Below, in pieces: positions 1-10,211 of a stretch of 64,000 bases of DNA (position 1 is the first letter of the stretch; every line of letters begins with the position of its first letter). Source of the stretch: Chionoecetes opilio (Eukaryota; Arthropoda; Malacostraca; Decapoda; Majidae); assembly GCA_016584305.1 (NCBI GenBank), contig JACEEZ010025355.1:128501-192500 (forward strand). Reading direction: 5' to 3'. The notes beneath the pieces are model-generated. The model was not told where the DNA came from. It made no database searches and worked only from the letters and a program-made list of their open reading frames with translations. Made by a program: the position numbers and the translations under genes.

Positions 1-660
1 ATAATAGGGCTCACTCTTACGAGAAGCCCCTTACAAGATAAAGTTAACCCTATCACGCACGGTGATGCGATCGCGTCAAAACGGGCCCGTACGCAATCTG
101 AGCTTTTGACGCGAATTGCGTCAAAAAACAGTTAAAAAGTCGCCAAAAATAAAATATTTATCAGAATTGCGTCAAAAGTTTCTGCGTCAAAGATCCAACC
201 TAGACCTTTAAAATAAACTAATTGTCAACTCTCTTGTGTGAGTGGATGTGAAATGATAAGGGTTTGTGTGTCAGTTTCCACTCAGCAGGCAGCCTGTGCG
301 CGCGGATTGTCGTCCCTTTAAAACGTGTCCCGAGCTGGCCATAATGGCCATATGAAAATGATAATGGTAGCGTTGGAATCCTCATCAAAATCCGCTTTTA
401 TTGACATTAAACCATAAAAAGTTGACTCAGGAAGTTTCGAGTTACGAAGTGGTGAACGTGAGTATTTCTTATTTCTCTTTACTCAATATTTTTTCGGAGT
501 TGGTAAATTCCGCTATTTGTTTGCATTTCTTGTTATTTTTTTCTTTCATAAGGCAGAATAATCTCTTGCAAAACCAATGATATATAATAATGCCAGGAAA
601 AAAGAATACACGTTGGTGAAATTGATAACATAAAAAAATAATTCGCCGCACAGTCTGGCC
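1..660. other. AT-rich non-coding stretch with GCGTCAAAA motifs
   Basis: No convincing gene. The nonamer GCGTCAAAA, or its first eight bases, occurs four times directly and once inverted between about 65 and 205. This is the pattern of subterminal transposase-binding repeats, but no matching terminal inverted repeat was found in the window. A short GGCCATAATGGCC palindrome lies near 337. The 60-residue minus-strand ORF at 469-651 is low-complexity and not supported. Confidence 0.4.
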
Positions 661-765
661 ATTTCGCGGGGCCCCTTAGGGAGCATAAGACGGATGTTGC
701 AGTGGATGGAAAAACTTATTAAACTTTTCGTGCGTGAAAGGGTTAAAAGAGTAATTTTTAAACTT

Positions 766-1197
766 CTAAAGAAAAACTTCTATCAGGTCGCCCCTTACTC
801 TACGCCTCTCGAGTGAGTGTAAATTTAATAGTTTCAATCTCTTCTCATAACTAAAGTGGTGCATTCCATGAATAATTTTGGTCATCCTTCTCTGCACTGA
901 TTCTAACAAGGCAATATCCATCCTGTAATACGGAGACCAAAACTGAACCGCATAGTCTAGGTGAGGTCTGACTAGAGCAAAATAAAGCTTTAGAATATCC
1001 TCAGCACTTCTACTTTTAACACTCATGGTAATAAATCCAACCCTGTTGGCTCGATTTCTAGCCCCAATACATTGATTCCTAGGACGGAGGTCTGAGCTTA
1101 CCCGCACTCCCAGATCTTTCTCACCCTCTGATCTTTTCAGCGATACATTGCGTATGGTGTACCTATTACCAGGATTTTTCCTACCAACATCCCATTT
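766..1197 (-). pseudogene. 5'-truncated LINE: reverse transcriptase C-terminal part
   Basis: Encodes the region after the RT catalytic core of a CR1/Jockey-like non-LTR retrotransposon. The protein reads EKDLGV, then about 40 residues on the hallmark LVRPHLDYAVQFWSPY, then ESVQRRMTKII and LERRRVRGDLIEVF. Those residues are typical of the thumb region of arthropod LINEs. The frame stays open upstream of the first methionine to about 1195, where it abuts the minisatellite, so the 5' end is truncated. Close relatives sit at 30.5-31.0 and 57.4-58.0 kb on the plus strand. Dead copy; subfamily uncertain. Confidence 0.8.
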
Positions 1198-1210
1198 TTC
1201 ACTCTACTTC

Positions 1211-2932
1211 ATCCCCAACACCCACCCACCCCTGTTCCCACCCACATCCCCACTTCCAACACCCATCCCCTTCCCCAACCCACAACCCCCAACACCCACC
1301 CCTGTTCCCACCCACATATCCAGTTCCAAAACCCATCCCCTTCCCCAATACCCACCCCCGTTCCCACCCACATATCCAGTTCCAACACCCATCCCCTTCC
1401 CCCATCTCCAACATCCATCCCCTTCCCCCACCACCAACATCCACCCCCTTCCCCCACCAACCACTCCCTTCCCCCACCACTAACTCCCATCCCCTTCCCC
1501 AACCACCAACACCCATCCCCTTCCCCAGCCACCAACACCCTACCCCTTCCCCAACCACCAACACCCACCCCCTTCCCCAACCATCAACATCCACCCACTT
1601 CCCCACCACCAACATCCACCCACTTCCCCAACCACCAACACCCTACCCCTCCCCAACCACCAACACCACCCACTTCCCCCACCACCAACATCCACCCACT
1701 TCCCCAACCACCAAACACCCATCCCCTTCCCCAACCACCAACACCCACCCCCTTGCCCAACCATCAACATCCACCCACTTCCCCACCACCAACATCCACC
1801 CACTTCCCCAACCACCAACACCATCCCTTCCCCAACCACCAACACCCACCCACTTCCCCAACCACCAACACCCATCCCCTTCCCCAACCACCAACACCCA
1901 TCCCCTTCCCCAACCACCAACACCCATCCCCTTCCCCAACCACCAACACCCATCCCTTCCCCAACCACCAACACCCATCACCTTCCCCAACCACCAACAC
2001 CCATCCCCTTCCCCAACCACCAACACCCATCCCCTTCCCCAACCACCAACACCCATCCCTTCCCCAACCACCAACACCCATCCCCTTCCCCATCCACCAA
2101 CACCCATCCCCTTCCGCAACCACCAACACCCATCCCCTTCCCCAAACACCCACCCCCTTCCCCTACCACCAACACCCACCCCCTTCCCCAACCACCAACA
2201 CCCATCTCCTTCCCCAACCACCAACACCCATCCCCTTCCCCAACCACCAACACCCATCCCCTTCCCCAACCACCAACACCCACCCCCTTCCCCAACATCA
2301 ACATCCACCCACTTCCCCACCACCAACACCCATCCCCTTCCCCAACCATCAACACCCACCCACTTCCCCAAACCACCAACACCCATCCTCTTCCCCGACC
2401 ACCAATATCCACCCACTTCCCCCACCACCAATACCCATCCCCTTCCCCCACCACTAAACTCCCATCCCTTTCCCCAACCACCAACACCATCCCCTTCCCC
2501 AACCACCAACACCCATCCCCTTCCCCAACACCAACACCCATCCCCTTCCCCAACCACCAACACCCATCCCCTTCCCCAACCACCAACACCCATCCCCTTC
2601 CCCAACCACCAACACCCATCCCCTTCCCCAACCACCAACACCCACCCCCTTCCCCAACCACCAACACCCATCCCCTTCCCCAACCACCAACACCCATCCC
2701 CTTCCCCAACCACCAACACCCACCCCCTTCCCCCGCCACTAACTCCCATCCCCTTCACCCACCACCAACACCCACCCCCTTTCCCAACCACCAACACCAT
2801 ACCCTTCCCCAACCACTAACTCCCATCCCCTTCCCCCACCCCCTTCCCCACCAACAACCACCCACTTCCCCCTCCACCCACTTCCCCTACCACTAACACC
2901 CATCCTTTCCCCCACCACCAACACCCAGCCCC
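1211..2932. repeat. 26-bp C-rich minisatellite, about 65 units
   Basis: Tandem copies of a 26-bp unit around CCAACACCCATCCCCTTCCC, with 24-27 bp variants. The strand bias is extreme: C-rich on plus, G-rich on minus. Because 26 is not a multiple of three, every frame stays open for hundreds of codons and produces fake Gly/Trp/Val-rich and Pro/His/Thr-rich proteins on both strands. The same repeat recurs inverted at 46440-47579 and 51945-52463. The minus strand has dense G-runs suited to G-quadruplex formation. Confidence 0.95.
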
Positions 2933-3393
2933 GTTTCCCTACCTTCACCCCAATGCACCAACGTCCGTCCGACGCACAAACATTTTTTACACATTTCTCG
3001 CCTATTGGTCTGATACGTGTGCAAACTTCTCTGGAAAGGCACAGCTTTCTTGCTGCACCCATCAAGGATGCATGTGTATACCATATCGCAAAAAAAATCT
3101 ATCAGAAACACCCAAAATTCTTCAAGTACTATATTTATCTCTTGTGTTTACGTGCTTCTGGATTAGCGCGGGAAGAGGAGACCACCTTCAGTGACGTCAC
3201 TGAGCCGTGGCGCATCGTCTGCCAGTTGCCAGCAGCGTTTTCGAAGTTCGGGGAATTTACAGATTTTGATTGCGGATTATTAAAAAACGGCTGACTAGAT
3301 GCAAAAAGTGACAACATATTGTTGATACACTTGATAATGGCTATACTCTAACTACATAAAATCAGGAATGATGAAATGGTCTGGACGATTACT
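2933..3393 (-). mobile_element. Terminal arm of minisatellite-bearing piggyBac-like element
   Basis: Non-coding arm joining the minisatellite to the inverted repeat GGTCTGGACGATTACT at 3378-3393, followed by TTAA. The outer ~290 bp match, in reverse complement, the start of the element at 10212. The inner part matches 46252-46440 next to the second minisatellite array. So the minisatellite is internal to this element family. No transposase ORF is present. Assignment to piggyBac rests on the TTAA target only. Confidence 0.65.
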
Positions 3394-3413
3394 TTAAAGT
3401 AATCGTCCAGACC
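3378..3413. repeat. 36-bp perfect palindrome of two head-to-head TIRs
   Basis: GGTCTGGACGATTACT (3378-3393), TTAA (3394-3397), then its exact reverse complement (3398-3413), soon followed by a second TTAA at 3417. This looks like the terminus of one TTAA-type element joined to a 16-20 bp relic of another. At unit D the same TIR lies directly before the matching TTAA (about 55628-55644). Confidence 0.8.
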
Positions 3414-4129
3414 CACTTTAACTTGTCTGATCAGGATTATTGAATTTAGCTTCCAACTTCCGATAACAGATGTTACCTTTGATGAACATCTACAATCAGA
3501 TTACTGTTTCAGTGCCCAACATTGACCTGGATATGCAGGAGTGTGAAAGGCACTACAGGGAGGTCCCGAAGATACGAGCAGTTAGGTTCCAACTGGCATA
3601 CTCGTAAAGCGAAATCTCGTATAGCGAAATACATAACTAATGGTAAAATATAGGTTTGGTTCCAGGACCCCATCAAAGACATGTTTTTCAAGCTAAAATA
3701 AACTATACAAAACACAACAAACACACAGCATCTATATTACTCACACTGTACTACCTATTCTCCAGAAAAAGCATTCTGAAAGAGAAAAAAGAACACAAAA
3801 TAACATAACTGCACATTAATTAAACATAAAACATGCATAACAAGCAAAAAAGACGTTGTACTGTAGGGGACGCCGCGTGATACAAGAGAGGGTAGTGTAG
3901 TGGTCCCAAGGTTGGGGCCGCACACCTGGCTAATTAAAGGCAGGCCACGCCATGCCATATGCTTAATTACCCTTCAGGTCACGCCTTGCTAGGGGTGACC
4001 TGACTGGGGTCAACCAAATCCCCCTTTGTCCAGCCCCGGAGTCCTGTATTCAGGCAGTTACCTACCTACCACGACAGAGGCAACATATCACTCCTCTCCC
4101 TGTGTTCCTCGTGGCATCACTCCGCTGTA

Positions 4130-4814
4130 CAGTAAAAGCCTTATAACTCGGCACTGTATAACTCGGAATTTGATATAACTCGGCATGGCAAAGACAAGTT
4201 TTTTTATTTTTATTTTTTATTTTATATTATTATTATTACACCTATGCCTATAGCGCGTGTAGGCAGTGAGCTCCAGGGGTGGGATGGTAGGCCCTGGAGG
4301 CTCACTCGAGGGCTGTGATGGTTGGCCCTCGCCCGTGGTGGCGCAGGTAGGATGCTTATAGTGACGCCTGTGATTAGAGGCTCATGCCGCCCCCTGTGTC
4401 CTCCCATGCACTCGCAGTCGAAGGTAGAGTTAATGGACAGGGCATAGTGTTGCAGTAATTAAGTGCTCAAGTGATGTAAAATTAAGTTGTACAGGTACAG
4501 TACTGTATACAATACAGTACAGAGTTGTGATTATAAAGTGATTAAAGTGATACCAGTGTTAAAATGCGACTGAGTCCCCCTAACATCTTCTACATGTTAC
4601 AACAAGGCTCCCCTCTCCTTGGATTACGAGTATATATATGCCTGCTGCTACCCGTTCATTGGTAAGTGTAGTTTTTATGCTTTTACAGTACTGTATTTTT
4701 TTTTTTTTTTTTTTTTTTTACCCATATCAGAGGAGGACATTGCATAACTCGGCACATTGAATAACTCGGCAAGGGCCAGAGCCCCTATCGTGCCGAGTTA
4801 TAAGGCTTTTACTG
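4130..4814. mobile_element. Tigger-like MITE T2, copy 1
   Basis: TIR CAGTAAAAGCCTTATAACTC and its complement, flanked by TA (4128-4129, 4815-4816). Subterminal TATAACTCGGCA motifs repeat near both ends, as expected of transposase-binding sites. The interior holds a minus-strand SINE body, and a poly-T tract lies near 4690-4720. No coding capacity. Confidence 0.88.
4215..4435 (-). repeat. tRNA-type SINE body, head missing
   Basis: On the minus strand this is the middle and tail of the SINE seen fuller at 5960-6562, ending in an A-rich (AAT)n-like tail at about 4205-4235. The promoter head is absent. A plus-strand relative lies at 20165-20270. Confidence 0.65.
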
Positions 4815-5127
4815 TACTTACCTACATTCCCGCCGTAATAAACTTGTGTGTGAACGCTGTGTTAGGTAGGTAAGGGACAAGGGAGGGATGCGCAGACCTC
4901 TTTCACTGCCCACAAACTCGTCTGTGCATCTGAATCATTGTACATCATCATACAGCCCAGATGCATACGTGGATGGGCACGCATTTTGAACTTGGTAATT
5001 TTACTCACTTACTTACTTACTAATTTTGAATGTCGTAGCATTGGATTTTCGATCTCATATATTAAAAATAGACCCTAATTTCCTCAGCTCGTATCATTGA
5101 TTTCTCGTATAACGGGACCTCGCTGTA

Positions 5128-5490
5128 TATGGGACAGAGTGAGATGGCGCAGTGTGGTGTACAGGGGGTGACACAGGGCTGAGTTGTGACACCTTAGGCA
5201 GTATGAAAATGGTGGGGTAAACCACTGGGAATGGGGCCGGGTTATGGAGCAACCCTGGGCAAGCTGGCCTGGCTGGCCCTGGTGCAGATTTAGGGGATAC
5301 ACAAAGAGATTGCCAATGCAAAAAAACATTGAAACATGTTTATACATTAAGGTAGAACATTAACATTTCTTTGAATTCACAACAGGTTCTCTATTTTATT
5401 AAGTAAAATAACATTGCTTGCTTTACAAATATATTTTGGCAGGGTATCATTTTGCTCTCCATTATCATCACCTATAAAAACCTTTTCTTG
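5128..5490 (-). other. Zinc-finger unit A, 3'-side conserved segment
   Basis: Non-transposon sequence matching 55771-56142 in unit D and 32550-32905 in unit C, downstream of the minus-strand zinc-finger ORF. An open frame rich in Leu/Pro/His is conserved between copies, but no domain is recognised. I treat it as probable 3' untranslated or flanking DNA. Confidence 0.55.
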
Positions 5491-5948
5491 TACAGGGAGG
5501 TCCCGTTATACGAGCATTCGATATACGAGAATCCGATGATACGAGATGTGTAAATTAGGGTCTATTTTCAATATACGAGATCGAAAATCCAATGTTACGA
5601 CATTCAAACTGGGGTGAGTAAAATTACCAAGTTATTTACTAAAGTAAATTACAAGTTATTTACTAAAATTATAAACATTTACTGACTATATGATTTTACC
5701 TAAGGTTGTACGATAATCAATCTGAAAATAACGTGCAGACTGGCCAACGATTGCTCGAGACTGGTATTAGCAGAGGTAGGGAGTCTCCAGGCTCGCTTAT
5801 TATTGTTTGGTATGCTATGAAATATCATTTCTCTAGGTGAATGTAGACATATGATTGCATTTGGATGGCTATTATTCATACAGTAAAAGCCTTATAACTC
5901 GGCACTGTATAACTCGGAATTTTATATAATTCTGCATGGCAAAGACAA

Positions 5949-5959
<11 letters not shown>

Positions 5960-5981
<22 letters not shown>

Positions 5982-6562
5982 GTTGGCCCTCGCCCGTGAT
6001 GGCGCAGGCAGGATTGTTATAGTGACGCCCAGGGCCGGATCAAGAGCTGTGGGGGCCCTGGGGCTCAGCTTTTGTGGGGGCCCTATATTTGCACGAAAAT
6101 TAAGCACTTTTGTGGGTATTTTGAGGCCTATGTTTGGCAAAGAACTATTAATGCATAGACTGGTATTCAGAGATAAAGGATGAAACAGAGACAGGCAAAT
6201 ATGTTTTGGTTTTGTAAATTGCCAATGTTTTTAATATTACTGCTTAAAGCTAATATACATATGGTGGGAGCCCTTTTGGGCCCTTTTGGTGGGGGGCCCT
6301 GGGGCTAGAGCCCCGGTAGCCACCCCCTTAATCCGGCCCTGGACTGACGCCTGTGATTAGAGGCTCATGCCGCCCCCCTGTGTCCTCCCATGCACTCACA
6401 GTCGAAGGTGGAGTTAATGGGCAGGGCATGTGGGTGTTCTTGGGCCACTCGACAGTGCAGAAAGATTTCAATTGGATTTATGGGTCTCACTCGGGATCAA
6501 ACTCGGGTCTTCGAGAACGCCACCCGGTGACGCTCACCACTCTGCTACCGCCTCACCTAAAC
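5960..6562 (-). repeat. tRNA-derived SINE with head
   Basis: Read on minus, the head at 6562-6466 has an A-box-like GTAGCAGAGTGGTGAGCG and a B-box-like GAGTTTGATCCC, as in tRNA-derived RNA polymerase III promoters. The unique body follows and ends in a poly-A tail, seen as poly-T near 5950-5980 on plus. A hAT MITE at 6030-6341 interrupts it; the copy at 4215-4435 lacks that insertion. Confidence 0.65.
6030..6341. mobile_element. hAT MITE with CAGGGCCGG termini
   Basis: TIRs CAGGGCCGGATCAAG and CTTAATCCGGCCCTG, with G-rich subterminal blocks (GGGGGCCCTGGGGCT). The 8-bp flanks are GTGACGCC on the left and CTGACGCC on the right, the latter after a 2-bp offset. The SINE at 4215-4435 shows the empty site. 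CAGGGCCGG is a classic hAT terminus. Confidence 0.85.
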
Positions 6563-6735
6563 TGCATCTCATGGTTTTCACTCGGCATATCATGCCCTCA
6601 CAACTTCTTGTGTGAACATGTAAACAGAAAGTCGGCCAAAAATAATGTATCTCGGCATATTGATGTTATAACTGCATCTCTTTGCTTACACTCACTTACC
6701 GTTCACTGGTAAGTGTAGTTTTTATGTTTTTAATG

Positions 6736-6767
<32 letters not shown>

Positions 6768-8012
6768 CTTAATTTTTTTATTAACCATATCAGAGGAGGA
6801 CATTGCATAACTCGGCACATTGAATATCTCGGCAAGGGCCAGAGCCCCTATCGTGCCGAGTTATAAGGCTTTTACTGTATATATGAGTAAAGAGATGAAA
6901 TACAAGCAAGGGACTCATCCACGTCTGGCAGCACGGCCTTTGGCGGCAGCAGCAGCAGCATCATGAGCCGGCCCATGAAGCCCGTGAGGTGGATATCAAC
7001 ACCATTTGATCAAGGGAGATAGATGTCTTTGGTAATATTTTAGTAGGGGAGCGAGAACCCCTTGAGGAATCCTATGATCCCTGGTGATATCCTATGGTGC
7101 TATCACAGGCATGGGAGCTGACTGTCTTCTTCAGGAAGGCACAGGTGAGGCGGATGACGGCGGGTTTTTACTCAAAAGTTTTGAGTGGCGGCGCCGCTGG
7201 AGCCGCCAGCTCCTCCGCCACGATAGGTTTGGGCAGGATTAAACGTCTTATTACTCGTTATTATACAACTTAGTGATTATGGCGAGATGTTATATACACG
7301 TGTCATTATCTATATCAATGTAGCACCGTGTGTCACCTTAAATAAGGGTGATTTAAAGATGTTATGATGAGACTGGCGGGGCAGTGAGTGACGGAGAAAT
7401 TCTTGCCGCGGGGCCGCCCCATATCACAAATATTCACTATTTCAACCCACATACACACCTTCTACCACCAAAACACTAGCAACACAGGCTCCTTACTTAT
7501 ATATCTTACTATCTGATACATTAAAACTCCTTAAAACGCAAGCATTCCAAATAAAAGAATTAGTTTGAGATGACGGGGACAGAAGGCGGAGAGAGGCAGT
7601 CTGGCATGCCATTCTTGCCCGGAAATATGTCTCGCTGACTTGTGATTGGTTGAGAAGTTTTAAAAACAGTTTATCATTGGCTGGTGACTGATGATGAGCT
7701 TGATGACATCATTTATGTTTTATGTTTAATTAATGTGCAGTTATGTTATTTTGTGTGCTATTTTCTCTTCCAGAATGGTTTTTCTACAGAATAGGTAGTA
7801 CAGTGTAGGTAATATAGACGCTGTGTGTTTGTTGTATTTGCTATAGTTTATTTTAGCTTGAAAAACATGTCTTTATTTTTTTTTTTTAATTGATGGGGTC
7901 CTGGAACCAAACCTATATTTTACCATTAGTTATGTGTTTCGTTATACGAGATTTCGCTTTACGAGTATGCCAGGTGGAACCTAACTGCTCGTATCTTCGG
8001 GACCTCCCTGTA

Positions 8013-8213
8013 GTTTACAAGTGAGAAAGAATCATAGTTTGTAAATTGCAGTTGAAGGCCACCGTGGACATTGCATGAAATGTGGCAAGCAACTAAATTA
8101 ACAACCATCATAATGAATCATTCAGAAAAAAAATACCTCCAATAGTTAAGAAATATGAAGTCATTGTATTCGCCCTTCCTACATAACATTGTGGCAAAAA
8201 CCAGGAACTCTAG
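8013..8213. other. Zinc-finger unit A segment between Tigger-B and Tigger-C
   Basis: Matches 56145-56345 in unit D almost base for base. No ORF. It serves only to join the two insertion sites. Confidence 0.7.
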
Positions 8214-8671
8214 TACAGTACCCTCCCGAGTTTCGCACTTGCTTTCTTCCGAAGGCATAGCGCTAAACTTGAGGATCGCGAAACTCCGGTATTGAAAAAA
8301 CTGTAAAATTGCTTATTTAGTTCGGTGCGAGGTGTAGTACCATATTTTACGGCTTATAAGACTCACGTTTTCCCCCAAAAAATACCCTGAAAAATACTAA
8401 TGGTCTTCCAAGACAAATGTTGTAGTACTTCCTCAGTACTCAGTACTTCAGTACTTATCTGTTACGAGTATTTCAAATACCATAAGACATTCAAATAAAC
8501 TACGTAATCTGTCCTCATGCTGGTACGTATGTTTACATTCCCCCTTTTGGCGGCAGATTGCCGCGATTGCCGCCAACAGCACCATCTATCGTCTGCTAGT
8601 GTTGACGTATCTTTTACCACTAGGCCGTCACACGTATCTTAAGCTGTTTTCAGTTCTGGAAATTATCACCC

Positions 8672-8800
8672 ATGGTGAATTCATCAAAACGATTGACTAA
8701 TACTATCGCATACAAGCTAAAAGTTATACGATACGCCATAGAAAATGGAAACAGACCAACAGAAAGACACTTTTGGATCACTGCTGGGAGAGGCGGTGGA
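8672..8800 (+). pseudogene. Pogo/Tigger transposase N-terminal DNA-binding fragment
   Basis: The ATG at 8672 opens a reading frame whose residues 5-30 (KR..., AYKLKVIRYAIENGNR, then ERHF) match the Brinker/CENP-B-type helix-turn-helix that begins many pogo-family transposases. Similarity is lost after about 35 residues, where a repeated non-coding block (relative at 8540-8605) takes over. No DDE domain follows. A single TIR-like end, CATATTTTACGGCTTATAAG, at about 8340 may belong to the same dead element. Confidence 0.6.
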
Positions 8801-9228
8801 TTGCCGCCATTGCCACCAACAGTGCCATCTATCGTCCGCCCCGAGCACATGTTGTTGTTTTAGGGCTGCAAGGATCCCTTGGGGAACACTATGAGCCCTG
8901 GTGTTGTCCTATGATGCTATCACAGGTGTGGTAGTTGACCTGTTTTCCTCAGGAAGGCACAGGTGAGGAGGATGACGGCGTGTTGCCGGGAGGGGGGAAC
9001 AGCAGTCACCGCCAGCAGGGTAGGCAGGTCAAAGGTGGTGACGTTCAGGAGGGGAAGGCAGCAACGGAGGTAGTATCGCCAGCAACGACCATCTCTCCGA
9101 CTACCTAGATACTTCTTTTCCTTACGACGGAAGCTACAAAGCCTCCCTCGGTCGGTCGTAAACGCGTCGGAAGGCACTGACTGGCTAAGACGAGTAATGA
9201 CGTCATCAAGCTCATCATCAGTCACCAG

Positions 9229-10062
9229 TAGCACGTTTTCGCGACTGCTCTGGCCCGGTCTGGACTGGGGTAGTCCCGGGCGGCCACTGTTTTCGCGAGG
9301 CGATTTGGACAGGGCTGGAACGGACGAGACTGGGCTAGGCCAGCGAGCAGGACCACCTTGGACTAGTGTGGGGAGAACTGGCGCATGCGCACTACAGTCA
9401 ACGGGGAAGACGACCAAGAGCTTCTCGTGCTGCTGATAAGACATGAAACACCATGATGGCCGACCATAAGACTAAAGTAATTTCACGAAAAATTACAATA
9501 TTCGCAATTTGCTGAAACAACATCTTGGGAAATTAATGTACCGTCAACAACACTATATTGGCCACTGCACTAATGTCACCAGGCGCCATATATTACGAAT
9601 TTTAGCATCACTACATAGTACAGACATGTATGTGTCACTGAAGACATGTACCGTAGCTATAGTGTTATGTAGATAATGTAAACTATATACGTACTGTGCA
9701 CGTGATGTGATCTGTAGTGATGCTAAAACTCGTAATATATGCCCCCTTGCGACATTATAGTGCAGTGGCGACTATAGATAGTGTTATTAACGGTAAATGA
9801 AATGAAATTTCATCATTCATTTTTTCATAGTCATCCCTGCAACTTGACTTCCCATTGAGAAGTCAAGTAAATAAAACACGCGCTTTTAAAAAATGTGTGC
9901 ATTTCTGCCCGGAGGACCGCCCACTTGATCCCCCAGCCAATAGGAACGACGAATGGGACGGGGCCAGCCTCGATGTATTTTAGCGAGCATCAGTCCAGTC
10001 TGCACCGGTCTGGACTAGACAGGACCAGGGCGGTGAACGTCACGAAAACGCGCTTCAGCCAA
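9229..10062. mobile_element. Inverted-terminal element with AGCACGTTTTCGCG ends
   Basis: Left AGCACGTTTTCGCGAC and right GTCACGAAAACGCGCT are near-perfect inverted repeats. Each is followed inward by GC-rich GGTCTGGACTGGGG-like blocks. Its absence from segment R in Tigger-B marks it as an insertion, but the flanks do not give a clean duplication. A related piece lies at 50850-50965. Superfamily not assigned. Open frames across the GC-rich part have no recognisable domain. Confidence 0.6.
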
Positions 10063-10211
10063 GGACAAACAGTTTTTAAAACTTCTCGACCAATCACAAG
10101 TCAGCGAGACATATTTCCGGGCAAGAATGGCATGCCAGACTGCCTCTCTCCGCCTTCTGTCCCCGTCATCTCCAACTAATTCTCGTTTTATTCGGAATGC
10201 TTGCGTTTTAA

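Larger units (their letters stand above)
3556..5125. mobile_element. Pogo/Tigger-like non-autonomous element (Tigger-A)
   Basis: Starts CAGGGAGGTCCCGAAGATAC and ends ...ACGGGACCTCGCTG, with TA on both sides (3554-3555, 5126-5127). The uninterrupted target is seen in unit D near 55774. No transposase. The ends differ in their subterminal parts (GAAGATACGAG left, GTTATACGAGCATTCG right), which lets orientation be read in every copy. The family recurs at 5493, 10911, 20713, 33395, 43693 and 47786. A T2-type Tigger (4130-4814) is nested inside. Confidence 0.88.
5881..6877. mobile_element. Tigger-like MITE T2, copy 2
   Basis: Same TIR as 4130-4814 (CAGTAAAAGCC...GGCTTTTACTG), flanked by TA (5879-5880, 6878-6879). 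The empty site is visible in the second copy of segment R at about 14760. It is larger than copy 1 because it keeps the full SINE and a hAT MITE inside that SINE. Confidence 0.9.
5735..7712. other. Segment R inside Tigger-B (unrecognised, ~0.98 kb)
   Basis: Apart from the T2 insertion (5881-6877), this segment matches the reverse complement of scattered pieces between 9196 and 19155 inside Tigger-C. It is absent from related Tiggers: Tigger-F continues straight through at about 50560. It includes a CAG-rich stretch near 6940 and a block around TCAGGAAGGCACAGGTGAG that is also found, diverged, near 8950 and 54020. Function unknown; it could be a captured host-gene fragment or a TIR-less element. 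Confidence 0.6.
5493..8010. mobile_element. Pogo/Tigger-like composite element (Tigger-B), reversed
   Basis: Same family as Tigger-A in the opposite orientation: it starts with the GTTATACGAGCATTCG end and finishes with the GAAGATACGAG end. It is flanked by TA (5491-5492, 8011-8012); unit D is uninterrupted at about 56142. About 240 bp on the left and 300 bp on the right are family sequence. The middle (about 5735-7712) is a ~0.98-kb foreign segment R split by MITE T2. Confidence 0.85.

Noticed and set aside
1199..2812. Long open frames on both strands (Gly/Trp/Val-rich and Pro/Thr/His-rich), up to 389 codons
   Set aside because: They are frame-shifted readings of the 26-bp minisatellite, which lacks stops in most frames. 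No domain, and each frame gives the same cycle.
5084..5347. 87-codon minus-strand frame conserved in units A and D (55732-55953)
   Set aside because: Conserved only because the units are recent copies; different lengths and frames, no domain. Treated as 3' flank of the zinc-finger gene.
8920..9444. 174-codon minus-strand frame
   Set aside because: Spans the junction of a repeat block and the GC-rich end of the 9229 element; composition and boundaries follow the transposons, and no domain is seen.
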